From Lichenibacterium ramalinae (lineage in GTDB: Bacteria; Pseudomonadota; Alphaproteobacteria; Rhizobiales; Beijerinckiaceae): a stretch of DNA of 64,000 bases. This document shows, one piece after another, positions 33,973 through 43,423 of the stretch. The stretch lies in the NCBI RefSeq assembly GCF_004137085.1, contig NZ_QYBC01000020.1:58964-122963 (forward strand), written 5' to 3'. How positions within the stretch are numbered: position 1 is the stretch's first letter; every line of letters begins with the position of its first letter. The notes beneath the pieces were generated by a model. It was given only the letters and a program-made list of their open reading frames with translations. It made no database searches and was not told where the DNA came from. The translations under genes and the position numbers were made by a program.

Positions 33973-34578
33973 ATGCGATTCGTTGCCCTCGCGCTGCTCA
34001 CAGTTCTCGCCGCCCCGCTCCCGACCCGGGCGGCCGAGCCCGAGCCCTATATTTTCGACGTGCTGGCGCTGCAGCCCTACAAGGGCAACTTCGCCCGGCT
34101 GGTGAAGCCAAAGACGGTCCCGGACTGGGTCAAGGCCATCTCGGTGCAGGGGGCGGGCACGGCCGGTCCCATGAAGACCGTAAATGTCGGAGGCACGCCC
34201 TACCGCCTCGACCGGGTGTGCCGGGTGGATGCCTGCGCGGACAACAGGATCGACGTGCTCTGGGCGCCGCGTGGGGCCCGGGTCTGGGCCGCGCTGGTCG
34301 AGGACGGCCAGCCGCCCGTGATGCTGGGCGAACCCAAGGGCCCACAGGCCAAGGCATTGGAAACGGCGGCGGCGGCGGCTCCGGCCCAAGCCACTGCGGC
34401 TCCGGCCATGCCCGCCACCCCTGCAGCTCCAACCGCGCCCGCGGCTCCGGCCTCGCCTGCCGTCACCGTGGCTCCAGTCGCGCCCGCCGCCCCTGCGGCT
34501 CCTCCGGCGGCGCCCGCCGCCCCTGCGGCTCCGGCGACGCCCGAGCCCGTTCAGGCCACCCCAGCGGCGCCGAAGTAG
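33973..34578 (+). CDS. Ivy-like lysozyme inhibitor with Pro/Ala-rich tail
   Basis: 201 residues. It has a signal peptide (LALLTVLAAPLPTRA) and then a domain of about 110 residues matching inhibitor of vertebrate lysozyme (Ivy): PYIFDVLALQPYKGNFARLV, PDWVKAISVQGAGTAGPM and the protruding loop CRVDACADNRIDVLW, which corresponds to the CKPHDC loop that enters the lysozyme active site. The loop His of E. coli Ivy is Asp/Ala here, so inhibition strength is uncertain. The last 75 residues are Ala/Pro/Thr repeats, possibly a cell-wall spacer. Periplasmic location. Confidence 0.75.
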   Translation: MRFVALALLTVLAAPLPTRAAEPEPYIFDVLALQPYKGNFARLVKPKTVPDWVKAISVQGAGTAGPMKTVNVGGTPYRLDRVCRVDACADNRIDVLWAPRGARVWAALVEDGQPPVMLGEPKGPQAKALETAAAAAPAQATAAPAMPATPAAPTAPAAPASPAVTVAPVAPAAPAAPPAAPAAPAAPATPEPVQATPAAPK

Positions 34579-34588
34579 CGCGATTCGG

Positions 34589-36556
34589 CTACTCCGCCGC
34601 CTCCGCCACGGCCGCCGCCTTTATGGGGCGGCGCAGGTCGGGCGCCACCGCTTCCTCGACGAGGGCCGCCAGCACGGCCTCGGCCGTGCCGGAGGTCTGG
34701 TTCGGCGAGCCGAGCCGGCGCATCGAGACGGTGCGCTCGGCGGCCTCCTTGCGGCCGGCGACGAGCAGCACGGGAATCTTGGCCAGCGAATGCTCGCGGA
34801 CCTTGTAGTTGATCTTCTCGTTGCGCAGGTCGCCCTCGACGCGCAGGCCCATGCGGCGCGCCTCGGCGATCAGCTCCAGCGCGTAGTCGTCGGCTTCCTC
34901 GGTGATGGTCGCCACCACCACCTGCACGGGCGACAGCCACAGCGGCATGTGGCCGGCGAAATGCTCGATCAGGATGCCGGTGAAGCGCTCCAGCGAGCCG
35001 AACATGGCCCGGTGCAGCATGACGGGCGTCACCTTCTCGCTGCTCGGCCCGATGTAGAAGGCGCCGAACCGGCCCGGCAGGTTGAAATCCACCTGCAGCG
35101 TGCCGCATTGCCAGTCGCGGCCGATGGCGTCGCGCAGCACGTATTCGAGCTTCGGCCCGTAGAAGGCGCCCTCGCCGGGGTTGACCGACGTCGGGATGCC
35201 GCGCGCCGCGACGTTCTCGATCACCCGGCCGAGCGCCTCCTCGGCCTTGTCCCACACCTCGTCCGAGCCGACCCGCTTCTCGGGCCGCGTCGACAGCTTG
35301 ATGGTCACGTCGTCGAAGCCGAAATCGGCGTAGATGGAGAGGATCAGGTCGTTAACCTTGATGCACTCGGCCATGATCTGCTCGTCGGTGCAGAAGATGT
35401 GGGCGTCGTCCTGCGTGAAGGCTCGCACCCGCATGACGCCGTGCAGGGCACCGGACGGCTCGTAGCGGTGGACGGTGCCGAATTCGGCGACCTTGAGCGG
35501 CAGGTCGCGGTAGCTCTTCAGGCCGTTCTTGAAGATCTGCACGTGGCCCGGGCAGTTCATCGGCTTCAGGGCGAAGACGCGCTCGTCCTCGGTCGTCGTC
35601 ACGAACATGTTGTCGCGGTAGGTCTGCCAATGGCCCGACGTTTCCCAGAGGGAGCGGTCGAGGATCATCGGGGTATTGACCTCGATGTAGCCGGCCTGCT
35701 CCTGGCGACGGCGCATGTAGCCGATCAGCGTCTGGAACAGGCTCCAGCCCTTCGGGTGCCAGAAGATCGTGCCGGGACCTTCCTCCTGGAAGTGGAACAG
35801 GTCCATCTCGCGGCCGAGGCGGCGGTGGTCGCGCCGGGCCGCCTCCTCCAGGCGCTTGAGGTGGGCGTCGAGGTCGTCCTGCTTGGCGAAGGCGGTGCCG
35901 TAGATGCGCGACAGCATGGGGTTGTTCGAGTCGCCGCGCCAATAGGCGCCCGCCACCTTCATCAGCTTGAAGGCCGTGCCGACCTTGCCGGTGGACGTCA
36001 TGTGGGGGCCGCGGCAAAGGTCGATCCACTCGCCCTGGCGGTACATCTTGAGGTCCTGGTCGGCCGGGATGGCGTCGACCAGCTCCACCTTGAAGGCTTC
36101 GCCGCGCGTCTCGAAGAAGGCCTTCGCCTCGTCGCGGCTCCACACCTCCTTGGTGAAGGGGCGGTCGCGCGCCACGATCTCGCGCATGCGCTTCTCGATC
36201 GCGGCGAAGTCGTCCGGCGTGAACGGCGTGTCGCGGAAGAAGTCGTAGTAGAAGCCGTCCTCGATCACCGGGCCGATCGTCACCTGGGTGCCGGGGAACA
36301 GCTCCTGCACGGCCTCGGCCAGCACGTGGGCGGCGTCGTGGCGGATCAGCGTCAGGGCGCGGGGGTCGTCCCGGTTCAGGAACTCGACCGCGCTATCGCC
36401 GTCGATCGGGTCGGACAGGTCCACCACGACGCCGTCGCGGGCCAGCGCCACGGTCCGCTTGGCCAGCGAGGGCGAGATCGCCTTGGCGACGTCGAGACCG
36501 CTCGTGCCGGCGGGGTACTGGCGCGTGGCGCCGTCGGGAAACGTGAGGGTGATCAA
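34589..36556 (-). CDS. thrS: Threonyl-tRNA synthetase
   Basis: 655 residues. It has the N-terminal TGS domain (residues 1-60), the editing domain with [17 protein letters not shown] (about 75-90), the class II core with zinc ligands ([51 protein letters not shown]) and the C-terminal anticodon-binding domain ([14 protein letters not shown]). All editing HxxxH and core Cys/His residues are visible. Essential, cytoplasmic. Convergent with the Ivy-like gene. No T-box or long leader is visible upstream. Confidence 0.96.
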   Translation of the reverse strand: MITLTFPDGATRQYPAGTSGLDVAKAISPSLAKRTVALARDGVVVDLSDPIDGDSAVEFLNRDDPRALTLIRHDAAHVLAEAVQELFPGTQVTIGPVIEDGFYYDFFRDTPFTPDDFAAIEKRMREIVARDRPFTKEVWSRDEAKAFFETRGEAFKVELVDAIPADQDLKMYRQGEWIDLCRGPHMTSTGKVGTAFKLMKVAGAYWRGDSNNPMLSRIYGTAFAKQDDLDAHLKRLEEAARRDHRRLGREMDLFHFQEEGPGTIFWHPKGWSLFQTLIGYMRRRQEQAGYIEVNTPMILDRSLWETSGHWQTYRDNMFVTTTEDERVFALKPMNCPGHVQIFKNGLKSYRDLPLKVAEFGTVHRYEPSGALHGVMRVRAFTQDDAHIFCTDEQIMAECIKVNDLILSIYADFGFDDVTIKLSTRPEKRVGSDEVWDKAEEALGRVIENVAARGIPTSVNPGEGAFYGPKLEYVLRDAIGRDWQCGTLQVDFNLPGRFGAFYIGPSSEKVTPVMLHRAMFGSLERFTGILIEHFAGHMPLWLSPVQVVVATITEEADDYALELIAEARRMGLRVEGDLRNEKINYKVREHSLAKIPVLLVAGRKEAAERTVSMRRLGSPNQTSGTAEAVLAALVEEAVAPDLRRPIKAAAVAEAAE

Positions 36557-36712
36557 GGCCGTGCTCCTCGAAGCTCAGTCGCCGAAACAGGTCGGCGTAA
36601 GCGGGGGCACCGGGCGGGCGGAGGCCCGGCGCGGGAGCCAGACGCGCTACAGCATCGGGACGGCGAGTGCAATCGGGGCGGCGGGCCGCCGGCCGGCCGT
36701 CATGGCCTGCCG

Positions 36713-36859
36713 TCATGGCGCGGTGTCGGACGGCTCCCTCCGGCGCGGCGCGGGCGCCTGCCGCAGCATCGTGTCGGTCACCAGCGCGCCCGAGACGAGG
36801 CAGAAGAGCCCCCAGACGAGCGCGAAGAGCGCGTAGGACGATCCCGCGAATCCCTGCAT
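36713..36859 (-). CDS. Small single-helix membrane protein
   Basis: 48 residues. ATG 36859 is set by GGAGG eight bases upstream; a longer in-frame start adds a polar, low-complexity leader. The sequence is one hydrophobic helix (YALFALVWGLFCLVSGALV) followed by a basic tail (APAPRRREPSD). Role unknown. It lies upstream of thrS in the same direction, with about 160 bases between. Confidence 0.5.
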   Translation of the reverse strand: MQGFAGSSYALFALVWGLFCLVSGALVTDTMLRQAPAPRRREPSDTAP

Positions 36860-37109
36860 GACCGGCACCCTCCGGGCCGGGGGTGCTGCCGCACTCTCTC
36901 CAGCCCCCTGTTTCACCCCGTGCCGACATGATAGCCGATCTCGCGGGACTATGCTCAGATCTTTTGCCATCCTGCCGCTTCGGTCCGCACATCGTGACGG
37001 CAGTGCCTGAAAAGTCGCCACATCGGCGCATCGGCGGAGCCTGGGAGCCGGCCACCTTTGCGGGCGGCCCGGCCTGGGCTAGGCTCGGCGCGTCAACGAA
37101 GCCCACACC

Positions 37110-38054
37110 ATGAACGCGCTCCGCCTCGTCTTTCTGGTCCTCGCGGCCGGCGTCCTCGGCATCGTGGGGTGGCGATCCGTGGTGCCCGGGCCGGAGCCCC
37201 GTCCCGCCGCGCCGAAACCCCTCGCGCTGCTGCGTGGCGCCATGCAGTCCCCGGCGCCCGGAGCCGTCGCGTCGCTCCCCATGCCGGCCGATCCCGCCCC
37301 GGTGCCGCAGCCCGCCCCCGTGCCGGTCGCGCCGGCGCCGTCCCTGGAAGCGGCGGCTCCGGCACCCGCCGCGACCTCGTCGCCTGCCGCGACCCCGTCG
37401 CCTGTCGAAGCGCCGGCCGAAGCGCTCCTGGCGCAGGTTCCGGAATTCTCGGGGTTCTACGACCGGCTCAGGACCGACTTCCCGCGCGACTACGGCGCCC
37501 TGGTGAAGCGGCTCGACCACGGTTCGGCCCCGCCGCCTCGCGCCACCGCCGCCATCTGGGAGGCGCTCCGCGACCTCGAACAGTCGCAGGGCGTGCTGGC
37601 GGCCGAGGCCGATCCTCCGGCGCTCGACCGCTTCTTCGACGCGCGATCGGCCGTGCTGGAGGGGCTGGCGCCGCTCAACGCGCGCCAATGCGTCGATTTC
37701 CTCTACGGCATGGCCGATGCCTCCCTGGCGGACTTCACCGAGGCGCATCGCGGCCTCGTGGCGACGCTCGCCGACCGCACGCTCGACGCCATCACGGATG
37801 GGCGTGGCCAGCACCGCGACCGGGCCGCCCCCACGGCGGCGGACCTGAACGGCCTGACGGCGGGCCTCGCCGCCCGTGGCCTGTCGCCCGCCGAGATCGG
37901 CCTGCTGATCGACGGGACCACGCCCGAGACGCCGCTGCCGGACGCGCGCCTGTGCGACATCGGCCGCACCTACCTCGCCGTGCTGCACGGCCTGCCGGGC
38001 GACGCGCGGGCGCGCATCTACGGCCTTGCGGCGCTGCTGCTCGCGCGGTCCTGA
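37110..38054 (+). CDS. Hypothetical membrane-anchored protein with Pro/Ala linker
   Basis: 314 residues. One N-terminal helix ([18 protein letters not shown]), then a roughly 70-residue Pro/Ala/Val-rich spacer, then a helical domain of about 200 residues ([56 protein letters not shown]). Most likely a periplasmic domain anchored in the inner membrane. I do not recognise the domain. Its end overlaps the convergent yidD gene by 37 bases. Confidence 0.65.
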   Translation: MNALRLVFLVLAAGVLGIVGWRSVVPGPEPRPAAPKPLALLRGAMQSPAPGAVASLPMPADPAPVPQPAPVPVAPAPSLEAAAPAPAATSSPAATPSPVEAPAEALLAQVPEFSGFYDRLRTDFPRDYGALVKRLDHGSAPPPRATAAIWEALRDLEQSQGVLAAEADPPALDRFFDARSAVLEGLAPLNARQCVDFLYGMADASLADFTEAHRGLVATLADRTLDAITDGRGQHRDRAAPTAADLNGLTAGLAARGLSPAEIGLLIDGTTPETPLPDARLCDIGRTYLAVLHGLPGDARARIYGLAALLLARS

Positions 38055-38356
38055 TCCTCGGCGGCCGCGGCCGGCATGCGCCACACGCCGTAGCGCCAGG
38101 GCCGCGTGGCCGGAACGGCCGCGCAGGTGAGCGGCACGGGATCGTAGCCCCAGGCCCCGAAGGGATGGCAGCGGCACAGCCGGGCCGTCGCCATCCAGGC
38201 GCCGGGCCACACGCCGTGGCGGACCACCGCTTCGGCGGCATAGTCGGAACAGGTGGGCAGGAAGCGGCAGCGCCGGCCCAGCACCGAAGAGGCGGTCAGC
38301 TGGTAGGCGCGGATCGCCAGCAGCACGCCGCGCCGGGGCAGCGACAGGCGCGCCAC
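38018..38356 (-). CDS. yidD: Membrane protein insertion efficiency factor YidD
   Basis: 112 residues. It has the short conserved core [19 protein letters not shown] and [18 protein letters not shown], with the three family Cys residues and an N-terminal amphipathic helix that sits on the inner membrane. It helps YidC-mediated insertion. It is usually near rnpA/yidC, but not here; the C-terminal 25 residues ([12 protein letters not shown]) are an extension. Confidence 0.92.
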   Translation of the reverse strand: MARLSLPRRGVLLAIRAYQLTASSVLGRRCRFLPTCSDYAAEAVVRHGVWPGAWMATARLCRCHPFGAWGYDPVPLTCAAVPATRPWRYGVWRMPAAAAEDQDRASSSAARP

Positions 38357-38363
38357 GCGGGGT

Positions 38364-38825
38364 TCAGCCGGCGGCCGGCAGGGGCGCGGGCATGCGGGCC
38401 GCCAGCGCCTTCTCCACCGCCTCGAGCGTGGCGTCGAAGGTCAGCAGCGTCGAGGCATGCCGGGCCTTGTAGTCGCGGACCGGCTCCAGGACGGCGCATT
38501 CCGCCCAGCGCCCGGCCGGCGGCGCGGCATTCTGCTTCAGCATGGCCCGCATGGCGTCGCGCAGTCCGCGCAGGTCTGCGGCATCCGCCCCGATCACCTG
38601 GCCGGCCATGATGGCGGAGGAGGCCTGCCCCAGCGCGCAGGCCTTCACGTCATGGGCGAAATCCGCCACCCGCCCGTCCGGGCCGAGCGCCACATCCACC
38701 GTGACGGTGGAGCCGCAGAGCTTGGAATGGGCGGTCGCGCTCCCGTCGGGCGCTTCCAGCCGGCCGATGCGCGGCAGGTTGGCGGCGAGTTCGAGGATGC
38801 GCTTGTTGTAGATGTCGCTGAGCAT
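38364..38825 (-). CDS. NifU/IscU-like Fe-S scaffold protein
   Basis: 153 residues from ATG 38825. The three cluster Cys residues are recognisable in [28 protein letters not shown] and [18 protein letters not shown], so it may carry a cluster or metal. The N-terminus ([17 protein letters not shown]) fits the family. It belongs to the subgroup found beside yidD and hisI in many Hyphomicrobiales. It lies seven bases after yidD's start region on the same strand and is probably co-transcribed. Confidence 0.85.
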   Translation of the reverse strand: MLSDIYNKRILELAANLPRIGRLEAPDGSATAHSKLCGSTVTVDVALGPDGRVADFAHDVKACALGQASSAIMAGQVIGADAADLRGLRDAMRAMLKQNAAPPAGRWAECAVLEPVRDYKARHASTLLTFDATLEAVEKALAARMPAPLPAAG

Positions 38826-38901
38826 GGACGTTTCGCGGACTGCGCCTCGGTGAACCCCTATATAGGGGCGGCGGGCCGGGCCCGCGAGACCGGAGGGCGG
38901 C

Positions 38902-39318
38902 ATGACGGGCGAGCGGGCGAACGCGGGACGCGACGGGGCGGCGGCCGACACCGTGGAGGAGACCCGGCGGTTCACACCCCGGTTCGACGCCGCCGGCCTG
39001 ATCACCTGCGTGACGGTGCGGGCCGCGGACGAGCGGGTGCTCATGGTGGCGCACATGAACGCCGAGGCCCTGCGGCGCACGCTGGACAGCGGCATCGTGC
39101 ACTACTGGTCACGCTCGCGCGGCGCGCTCTGGCGCAAGGGCGACACGTCCGGGCAGCTCCAGCACCTCGTCGAGCTGCGGGTCGACTGCGACCAGGACGT
39201 GCTGCTGGCGCGGGTGACGGTGGGGGGCGACGGCGGCGCCTGCCACACCGGCCGGGCGACCTGTTTCTACCGCGTCGTCGCGCGCGACGGCAGCACGCTG
39301 ACGCCGGCGGAGGACTGA
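38902..39318 (+). CDS. hisI: Phosphoribosyl-AMP cyclohydrolase
   Basis: 138 residues, a HisI domain without HisE. The catalytic and metal-binding blocks [31 protein letters not shown] and [12 protein letters not shown] are intact, so it should open the ring of phosphoribosyl-AMP in histidine synthesis (zinc/magnesium dependent, cytoplasmic). The N-terminal 20 residues are a poorly conserved extension. Divergent from the NifU-like gene, 76 bases apart. Confidence 0.93.
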   Translation: MTGERANAGRDGAAADTVEETRRFTPRFDAAGLITCVTVRAADERVLMVAHMNAEALRRTLDSGIVHYWSRSRGALWRKGDTSGQLQHLVELRVDCDQDVLLARVTVGGDGGACHTGRATCFYRVVARDGSTLTPAED

Positions 39319-39349
39319 GCCGGCGCCGCCGTCCCGGCGCGGCGCCGAT

Positions 39350-39781
39350 TCACGCCGTGCCGATATAGTCCAGCATCGCCTGGCGCTCGGTCTCGATCTC
39401 GGCGATGCGGTACTTCACGAGGTCGCCAATCGAGACGAGGCCCTTGAGGCGGTCGTGTTCGACGACCGGGATGTGGCGGAAGCGGCCTTCCGTCATGCGC
39501 TCCATGAGCTGGAGCACCCCGGTGTCCTCGGTGGCGGTGACGACGCGCGACGTCATGTGCTTGGACACCGAATCGTCGAGCGCATCGGCGCCCAGCGCCA
39601 GCACCTTGACGACGTCGCGCTCGGAGAAGATGCCGAGCACGATGCCGTCCGCGCCCGTCACCACCACGGCGCCGATGGCCTTGTCGTGCAGGACCTTGGC
39701 GACCTCGCGGACGGTGCGGTGCGGCGCCGTGGTCACCACGTCGCGGCCCTTCTGCGACAGAATCAGCGACAGCGTCGACAT
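39350..39781 (-). CDS. Two-CBS-domain protein
   Basis: 143 residues from ATG 39781. Two CBS motifs: VREVAKVLHDKAIGAVVVTG with GIVLGIFSERDVVKVLA, and VLQLMERMTEGRFRHIPVVE with LKGLVSIGDLVKYRIAE. Such proteins bind adenine nucleotides and act as energy sensors. The family is widespread in alphaproteobacteria; its partner is unknown. It lies 125 bases downstream of hppA in the same direction. Confidence 0.88.
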   Translation of the reverse strand: MSTLSLILSQKGRDVVTTAPHRTVREVAKVLHDKAIGAVVVTGADGIVLGIFSERDVVKVLALGADALDDSVSKHMTSRVVTATEDTGVLQLMERMTEGRFRHIPVVEHDRLKGLVSIGDLVKYRIAEIETERQAMLDYIGTA

Positions 39782-39906
39782 GTTCGGCCTCCCCCGGTGC
39801 CGGACCCGTCCCGCCTGCGGGCAGATCCACTTGGTGGAGCGCAGCATGAGCCTCTCCGCCGCGCCCCGCAAGCCCAAACGGGCGTGCTTCTACTTGCCTG
39901 GCCGGA

Positions 39907-42060
39907 TCAATGGGCGAGGATCGCCAAGAGCAGCAGCGCGACGATGTTGGTGATCTTGATGGCGGGGTTCACGGCCGGGCCGGCCGTGTCCTTGTAGGGG
40001 TCGCCGACCGTGTCGCCCGTGACGGAAGCCTTGTGGGCCTCCGAACCCTTGAGGTGGCGCACGCCGAGCTTGTCGACGAAGCCGTCCTCGAAGCTCTTCT
40101 TGGCATTGTCCCAGGCGCCGCCGCCCGACGTCATCGAGATGGCGACGAAGAGCCCGTTGACGATGACGCCGAGCAGCATGGCGCCGAGCGCCGCGAAGGC
40201 CGAAGCCTTGGAGCCCGACAGGAACAGCACGCCGAAATAGGCCACGAAGGGCGCCAGGACCGGCAGGAGCGAGGGCACGATCATCTCGCGGATGGCGGCG
40301 CGCGTCAGCATGTCGACGGCGCGGCCGTAGTCGGGTCGGTCCGTTCCCGCCATGATGCCGGGCTTCTCCTTGAACTGGCGCCGCACCTCCTCGACCACCG
40401 CCCCGGCGGCGCGGCCCACCGCCGTCATGGCGATGCCGCCGAAGAGGTAGGGGATGAGGCCGCCGAAGATCAGCCCCGCCACCACGTAGGGGTTCGACAG
40501 GTCGAACGAGACCGTGCCGACGTCGCGGAAATACGGGATCGTGTCGCCGTGCGCGGTGAAGAAGGCGAGGTCGTTGGAATAGGCGGCGAAGAGCACCAGC
40601 GCGCCGAGGCCGGCCGAGCCGATGGCGTAGCCCTTGGTGACGGCCTTGGTGGTGTTGCCGACGGCGTCGAGCGCGTCGGTCGAATGGCGCACGTCCTTGG
40701 GCAGGCCCGCCATTTCGGCGATGCCGCCGGCATTGTCGGTGACGGGGCCGAAGGCGTCGAGCGCCACGATCATGCCGGCGAGCCCCAGCATGGTGGTGAC
40801 GGCGATGGCGGTGCCGAAGAGGCCGGCGAGCTCGTAGGTCGAGATGATGCCGGCGATGATGACCAGCGCCGGCAGGGCGGTGGATTCCAGCGACACCGCC
40901 AGGCCCTGGATCACGTTGGTGCCGTGGCCCGTGACGGAGGCCTGGGCGATGGACACGACCGGGCGCTTGCCGGTGGCGGTGTAATATTCGGTGATGACGA
41001 CGATGAGGCCGGTGACGACCAGCCCGACGAGGCCGGAATAGAACAGGTGCAGCCCCGTGATGTCGCGCCCGGCGACCGCGCCGACGAGGCCCCAGCCCGT
41101 GACGGTCTGGGTCGCGACGGCGAGGCCGGCGACCGACAGGAGGCCGGTGACGACCAGCCCCTTGTAGAGCGCCCCCATGATGGAATTGCCGGCGCCGAGG
41201 CGGACGAAATAGGTGCCGAGGATCGACGTCACGATGCAGGTGCCGCAGATCGCCAGCGGATACACCATCATGGCGCCCAGCACCGGCGCGCCCGCGAAGA
41301 AGATCGACGCCAGGACCATGGTGGCCACCACCGTCACGGCATAGGTTTCGAAGAGGTCGGCCGCCATGCCGGCGCAGTCGCCGACATTGTCGCCGACGTT
41401 GTCGGCGATGGTGGCGGGGTTGCGCGGGTCGTCCTCCGGGATGCCGGCCTCGACCTTGCCGACGAGGTCGGCGCCGACATCCGCGCCCTTGGTGAAGATG
41501 CCGCCGCCGAGCCGCGCGAAGATGGAGATGAGCGAGGCCCCGAAGCCCAGCGCCACGAGGGCGTCGATCACCTCGCGGTCGAGCGTGTTGTCGGGGCCGA
41601 TGCCGTGGCCGAGCGGGCCGGTCAGCACCGCGTAATAGCCGGCGACTCCGAGCAGGGCGAGGCCCGCCACCAGCATGCCGGTGACGGCGCCGGACTTGAA
41701 GGCGATGTCGAGCCCGCCCGCGAGGGAGCGGGACGCCGCCTGCGCGGTGCGGACGTTGGCCCGCACCGACACGTTCATGCCGATGAAGCCGGCGGCGCCC
41801 GACAGGACTGCGCCGACGAGGAAGCCGACCGCCACGGGCCAGGACAGCAGGAACCCGAGCCCCACCACGATGACGAGTCCGACGACGCCGATGGTGAGGT
41901 ACTGCCGCCGCAGATAGGCCTGGGCGCCCTCCGCGATGGCGCCGGCGATCTCCTGCATGCGCGGCGTGCCGGGATCGGCCGCCATGACCTGGGTGATGGT
42001 GACGGCGCCGTAGGCGACCGCCAAGATGCCGGACAGAATGATGAGCCAGATCGGATTCAT
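39907..42060 (-). CDS. hppA: Proton-translocating pyrophosphatase, K+-independent type
   Basis: 717 residues with about 16 membrane helices. The pyrophosphate-binding signature is complete: [40 protein letters not shown] and DLFETYAVT; the second half has [12 protein letters not shown]. In [16 protein letters not shown] a Lys follows NTT and a Thr comes three residues later. That pair marks K+-independent H+-pumping enzymes (K+-dependent ones have Ala and Gly). It hydrolyses PPi and pumps protons across the inner membrane. Confidence 0.95.
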   Translation of the reverse strand: MNPIWLIILSGILAVAYGAVTITQVMAADPGTPRMQEIAGAIAEGAQAYLRRQYLTIGVVGLVIVVGLGFLLSWPVAVGFLVGAVLSGAAGFIGMNVSVRANVRTAQAASRSLAGGLDIAFKSGAVTGMLVAGLALLGVAGYYAVLTGPLGHGIGPDNTLDREVIDALVALGFGASLISIFARLGGGIFTKGADVGADLVGKVEAGIPEDDPRNPATIADNVGDNVGDCAGMAADLFETYAVTVVATMVLASIFFAGAPVLGAMMVYPLAICGTCIVTSILGTYFVRLGAGNSIMGALYKGLVVTGLLSVAGLAVATQTVTGWGLVGAVAGRDITGLHLFYSGLVGLVVTGLIVVITEYYTATGKRPVVSIAQASVTGHGTNVIQGLAVSLESTALPALVIIAGIISTYELAGLFGTAIAVTTMLGLAGMIVALDAFGPVTDNAGGIAEMAGLPKDVRHSTDALDAVGNTTKAVTKGYAIGSAGLGALVLFAAYSNDLAFFTAHGDTIPYFRDVGTVSFDLSNPYVVAGLIFGGLIPYLFGGIAMTAVGRAAGAVVEEVRRQFKEKPGIMAGTDRPDYGRAVDMLTRAAIREMIVPSLLPVLAPFVAYFGVLFLSGSKASAFAALGAMLLGVIVNGLFVAISMTSGGGAWDNAKKSFEDGFVDKLGVRHLKGSEAHKASVTGDTVGDPYKDTAGPAVNPAIKITNIVALLLLAILAH

Positions 42061-42266
42061 CGTGCCTCGCCTCCCCGCGGGGCGCGCCGCTTCGACGCGC
42101 CCTCATGTCGGGGCGACACCGCCGATTGCCGTCCGGCGCGCCCCGTTGACGGCGAGGATGCGACGGACGCGACCCCTCCGCAACAGGCTTGAGGGGCGCC
42201 GGCGGGCCGGTCGCGAAACCAACCCGCGCGCCCGTTCGTTCGTCCGACGACCGCCGGAGCCCGACC

Positions 42267-42908
42267 ATGCCCTTCGACCCTTCGCACTATCGGCTCTGCC
42301 TCGTGACCGACCGGGGCCTCGCCCACGGGCGGTCGCTCGTCGAGGTGGCGATGCGCGCCGTGATGGGCGGCGTCACCATGGTGCAGCTCCGCGAGAAGGT
42401 CGCCACCACCCGGGCCTTCATCGAGGAGGCCCGCGCCCTGAAGCGGCTCCTGTCCGACCACGGCGTGCCGCTCATCATCAACGACCGGGCCGACATCGCG
42501 CTCGCGGTCGGGGCCGATGGCGTGCATGTGGGCCAGACCGACCTGCCGGTCGCGGCCGTGCGGGCGCTGGTCGGCCCCGACCGGCTGATCGGCCTGTCCA
42601 TCACCGATGCCGAGCAGATGGGCCGGGAGGATGCCGGCGCCGCCGACTATCTCGGGATCGGGCCCCTCCACCCGCAGAAGACCAAGCCCGACGCCGCGAC
42701 GCCGCTGGGCTTCGGCGGCTTCGCCAAGCTGCGCCGCATGACAACGAAGCCGGTGTTGGCCATCGGGGGCATCAAGCCCGACGACGTTCCGATGCTGGTC
42801 GAGGAGGGGGCGAGCGGCGTCGCCGTCGTCAGCGCCATCATGGCGGCCGAGGACCCGGAGGCCGCGGCGCGGGCCTTCAGGGCGGCCTGGGCGGCGGAAG
42901 CGGGCTGA
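42267..42908 (+). CDS. thiE: Thiamine-phosphate synthase
   Basis: 213 residues from ATG 42267 (GGAG ten bases upstream). A TIM barrel condensing HMP-PP with HET-P. Blocks LCLVTDR, GGVTMVQLREK, PLIINDRADIALAVGADGVH, GQTDLP, DYLGIGPLHPQKTKPDA and PVLAIGGIKPDDVP are all present. Single, with no riboswitch-like leader seen upstream; it is divergent from hppA with a 206-base gap. Confidence 0.94.
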   Translation: MPFDPSHYRLCLVTDRGLAHGRSLVEVAMRAVMGGVTMVQLREKVATTRAFIEEARALKRLLSDHGVPLIINDRADIALAVGADGVHVGQTDLPVAAVRALVGPDRLIGLSITDAEQMGREDAGAADYLGIGPLHPQKTKPDAATPLGFGGFAKLRRMTTKPVLAIGGIKPDDVPMLVEEGASGVAVVSAIMAAEDPEAAARAFRAAWAAEAG

Positions 42909-43063
42909 CGCCCGCCTATCCCGCGCAACGGTGGACGACGCCGGTGCCGGCCTCGGCGGGCCTTGCACGCGACCTCCGACGGGTTCAGCATCGCTTACCG
43001 TGCACCGGTGACCGTTCTCCGTCCCCGCGCGACGAGCGGACCCGACGGGAGAAGGACAGCGCC

Positions 43064-43312
43064 ATGAAATGCACGCTCGAAGTCGATTGCACGCCGCTCG
43101 AAGCGCGTCAGTTCTTCGGCCTCCCGGACGTCCAGCCCATCCAGGCCACCATCATGGCGGAGGTCGAAAAGAAGATGCTGGCCGAGATGGACCGGTTTTC
43201 GCCCGATGGCGTGCTGAAGAGCTGGCTGTCCATGTTCGCCCAGACGCCCGAGCAGTTCCAGCAGGCCTTCTCCAAGATGATGTTCACCGGCATGAACCGC
43301 CCCAAGGGCTGA
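43064..43312 (+). CDS. DUF6489-type small protein
   Basis: 82 residues, ATG preceded by GAGAAGGACA. Compact and conserved-looking: CTPLEARQFFGLPDVQPIQA, MLAEMDRFSPDGVLKSWLSM and PEQFQQAFSKMM. Proteins of this exact layout are common single-copy small soluble proteins in alphaproteobacteria; function unknown. It could be co-transcribed with thiE, 155 bases upstream. Confidence 0.75.
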   Translation: MKCTLEVDCTPLEARQFFGLPDVQPIQATIMAEVEKKMLAEMDRFSPDGVLKSWLSMFAQTPEQFQQAFSKMMFTGMNRPKG

Positions 43313-43423
43313 TCCTGCAGGCGTGAGGGCCTCTTGACCGCAAACCTGGAGCGATCGTCCAGCGTTTCCGGAGTGCATCAAGGCCCGAGTTCGAGAGCCC
43401 CGGCGCCGAGGGTGCCGCGAGGC

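Noticed and set aside
36557..36712. Possible T-box or attenuator before thrS
   Set aside because: No T-box sequence or leader peptide rich in Thr codons is visible.
42061..42266. Possible TPP riboswitch before thiE
   Set aside because: I did not find the conserved THI-box sequences (CTGAGA and ACCTGATC-type) in the spacer.
39890..42268. Long open frames antisense or out of frame to hppA
   Set aside because: hppA fully explains the region; the alternatives are compositionally biased shadows.
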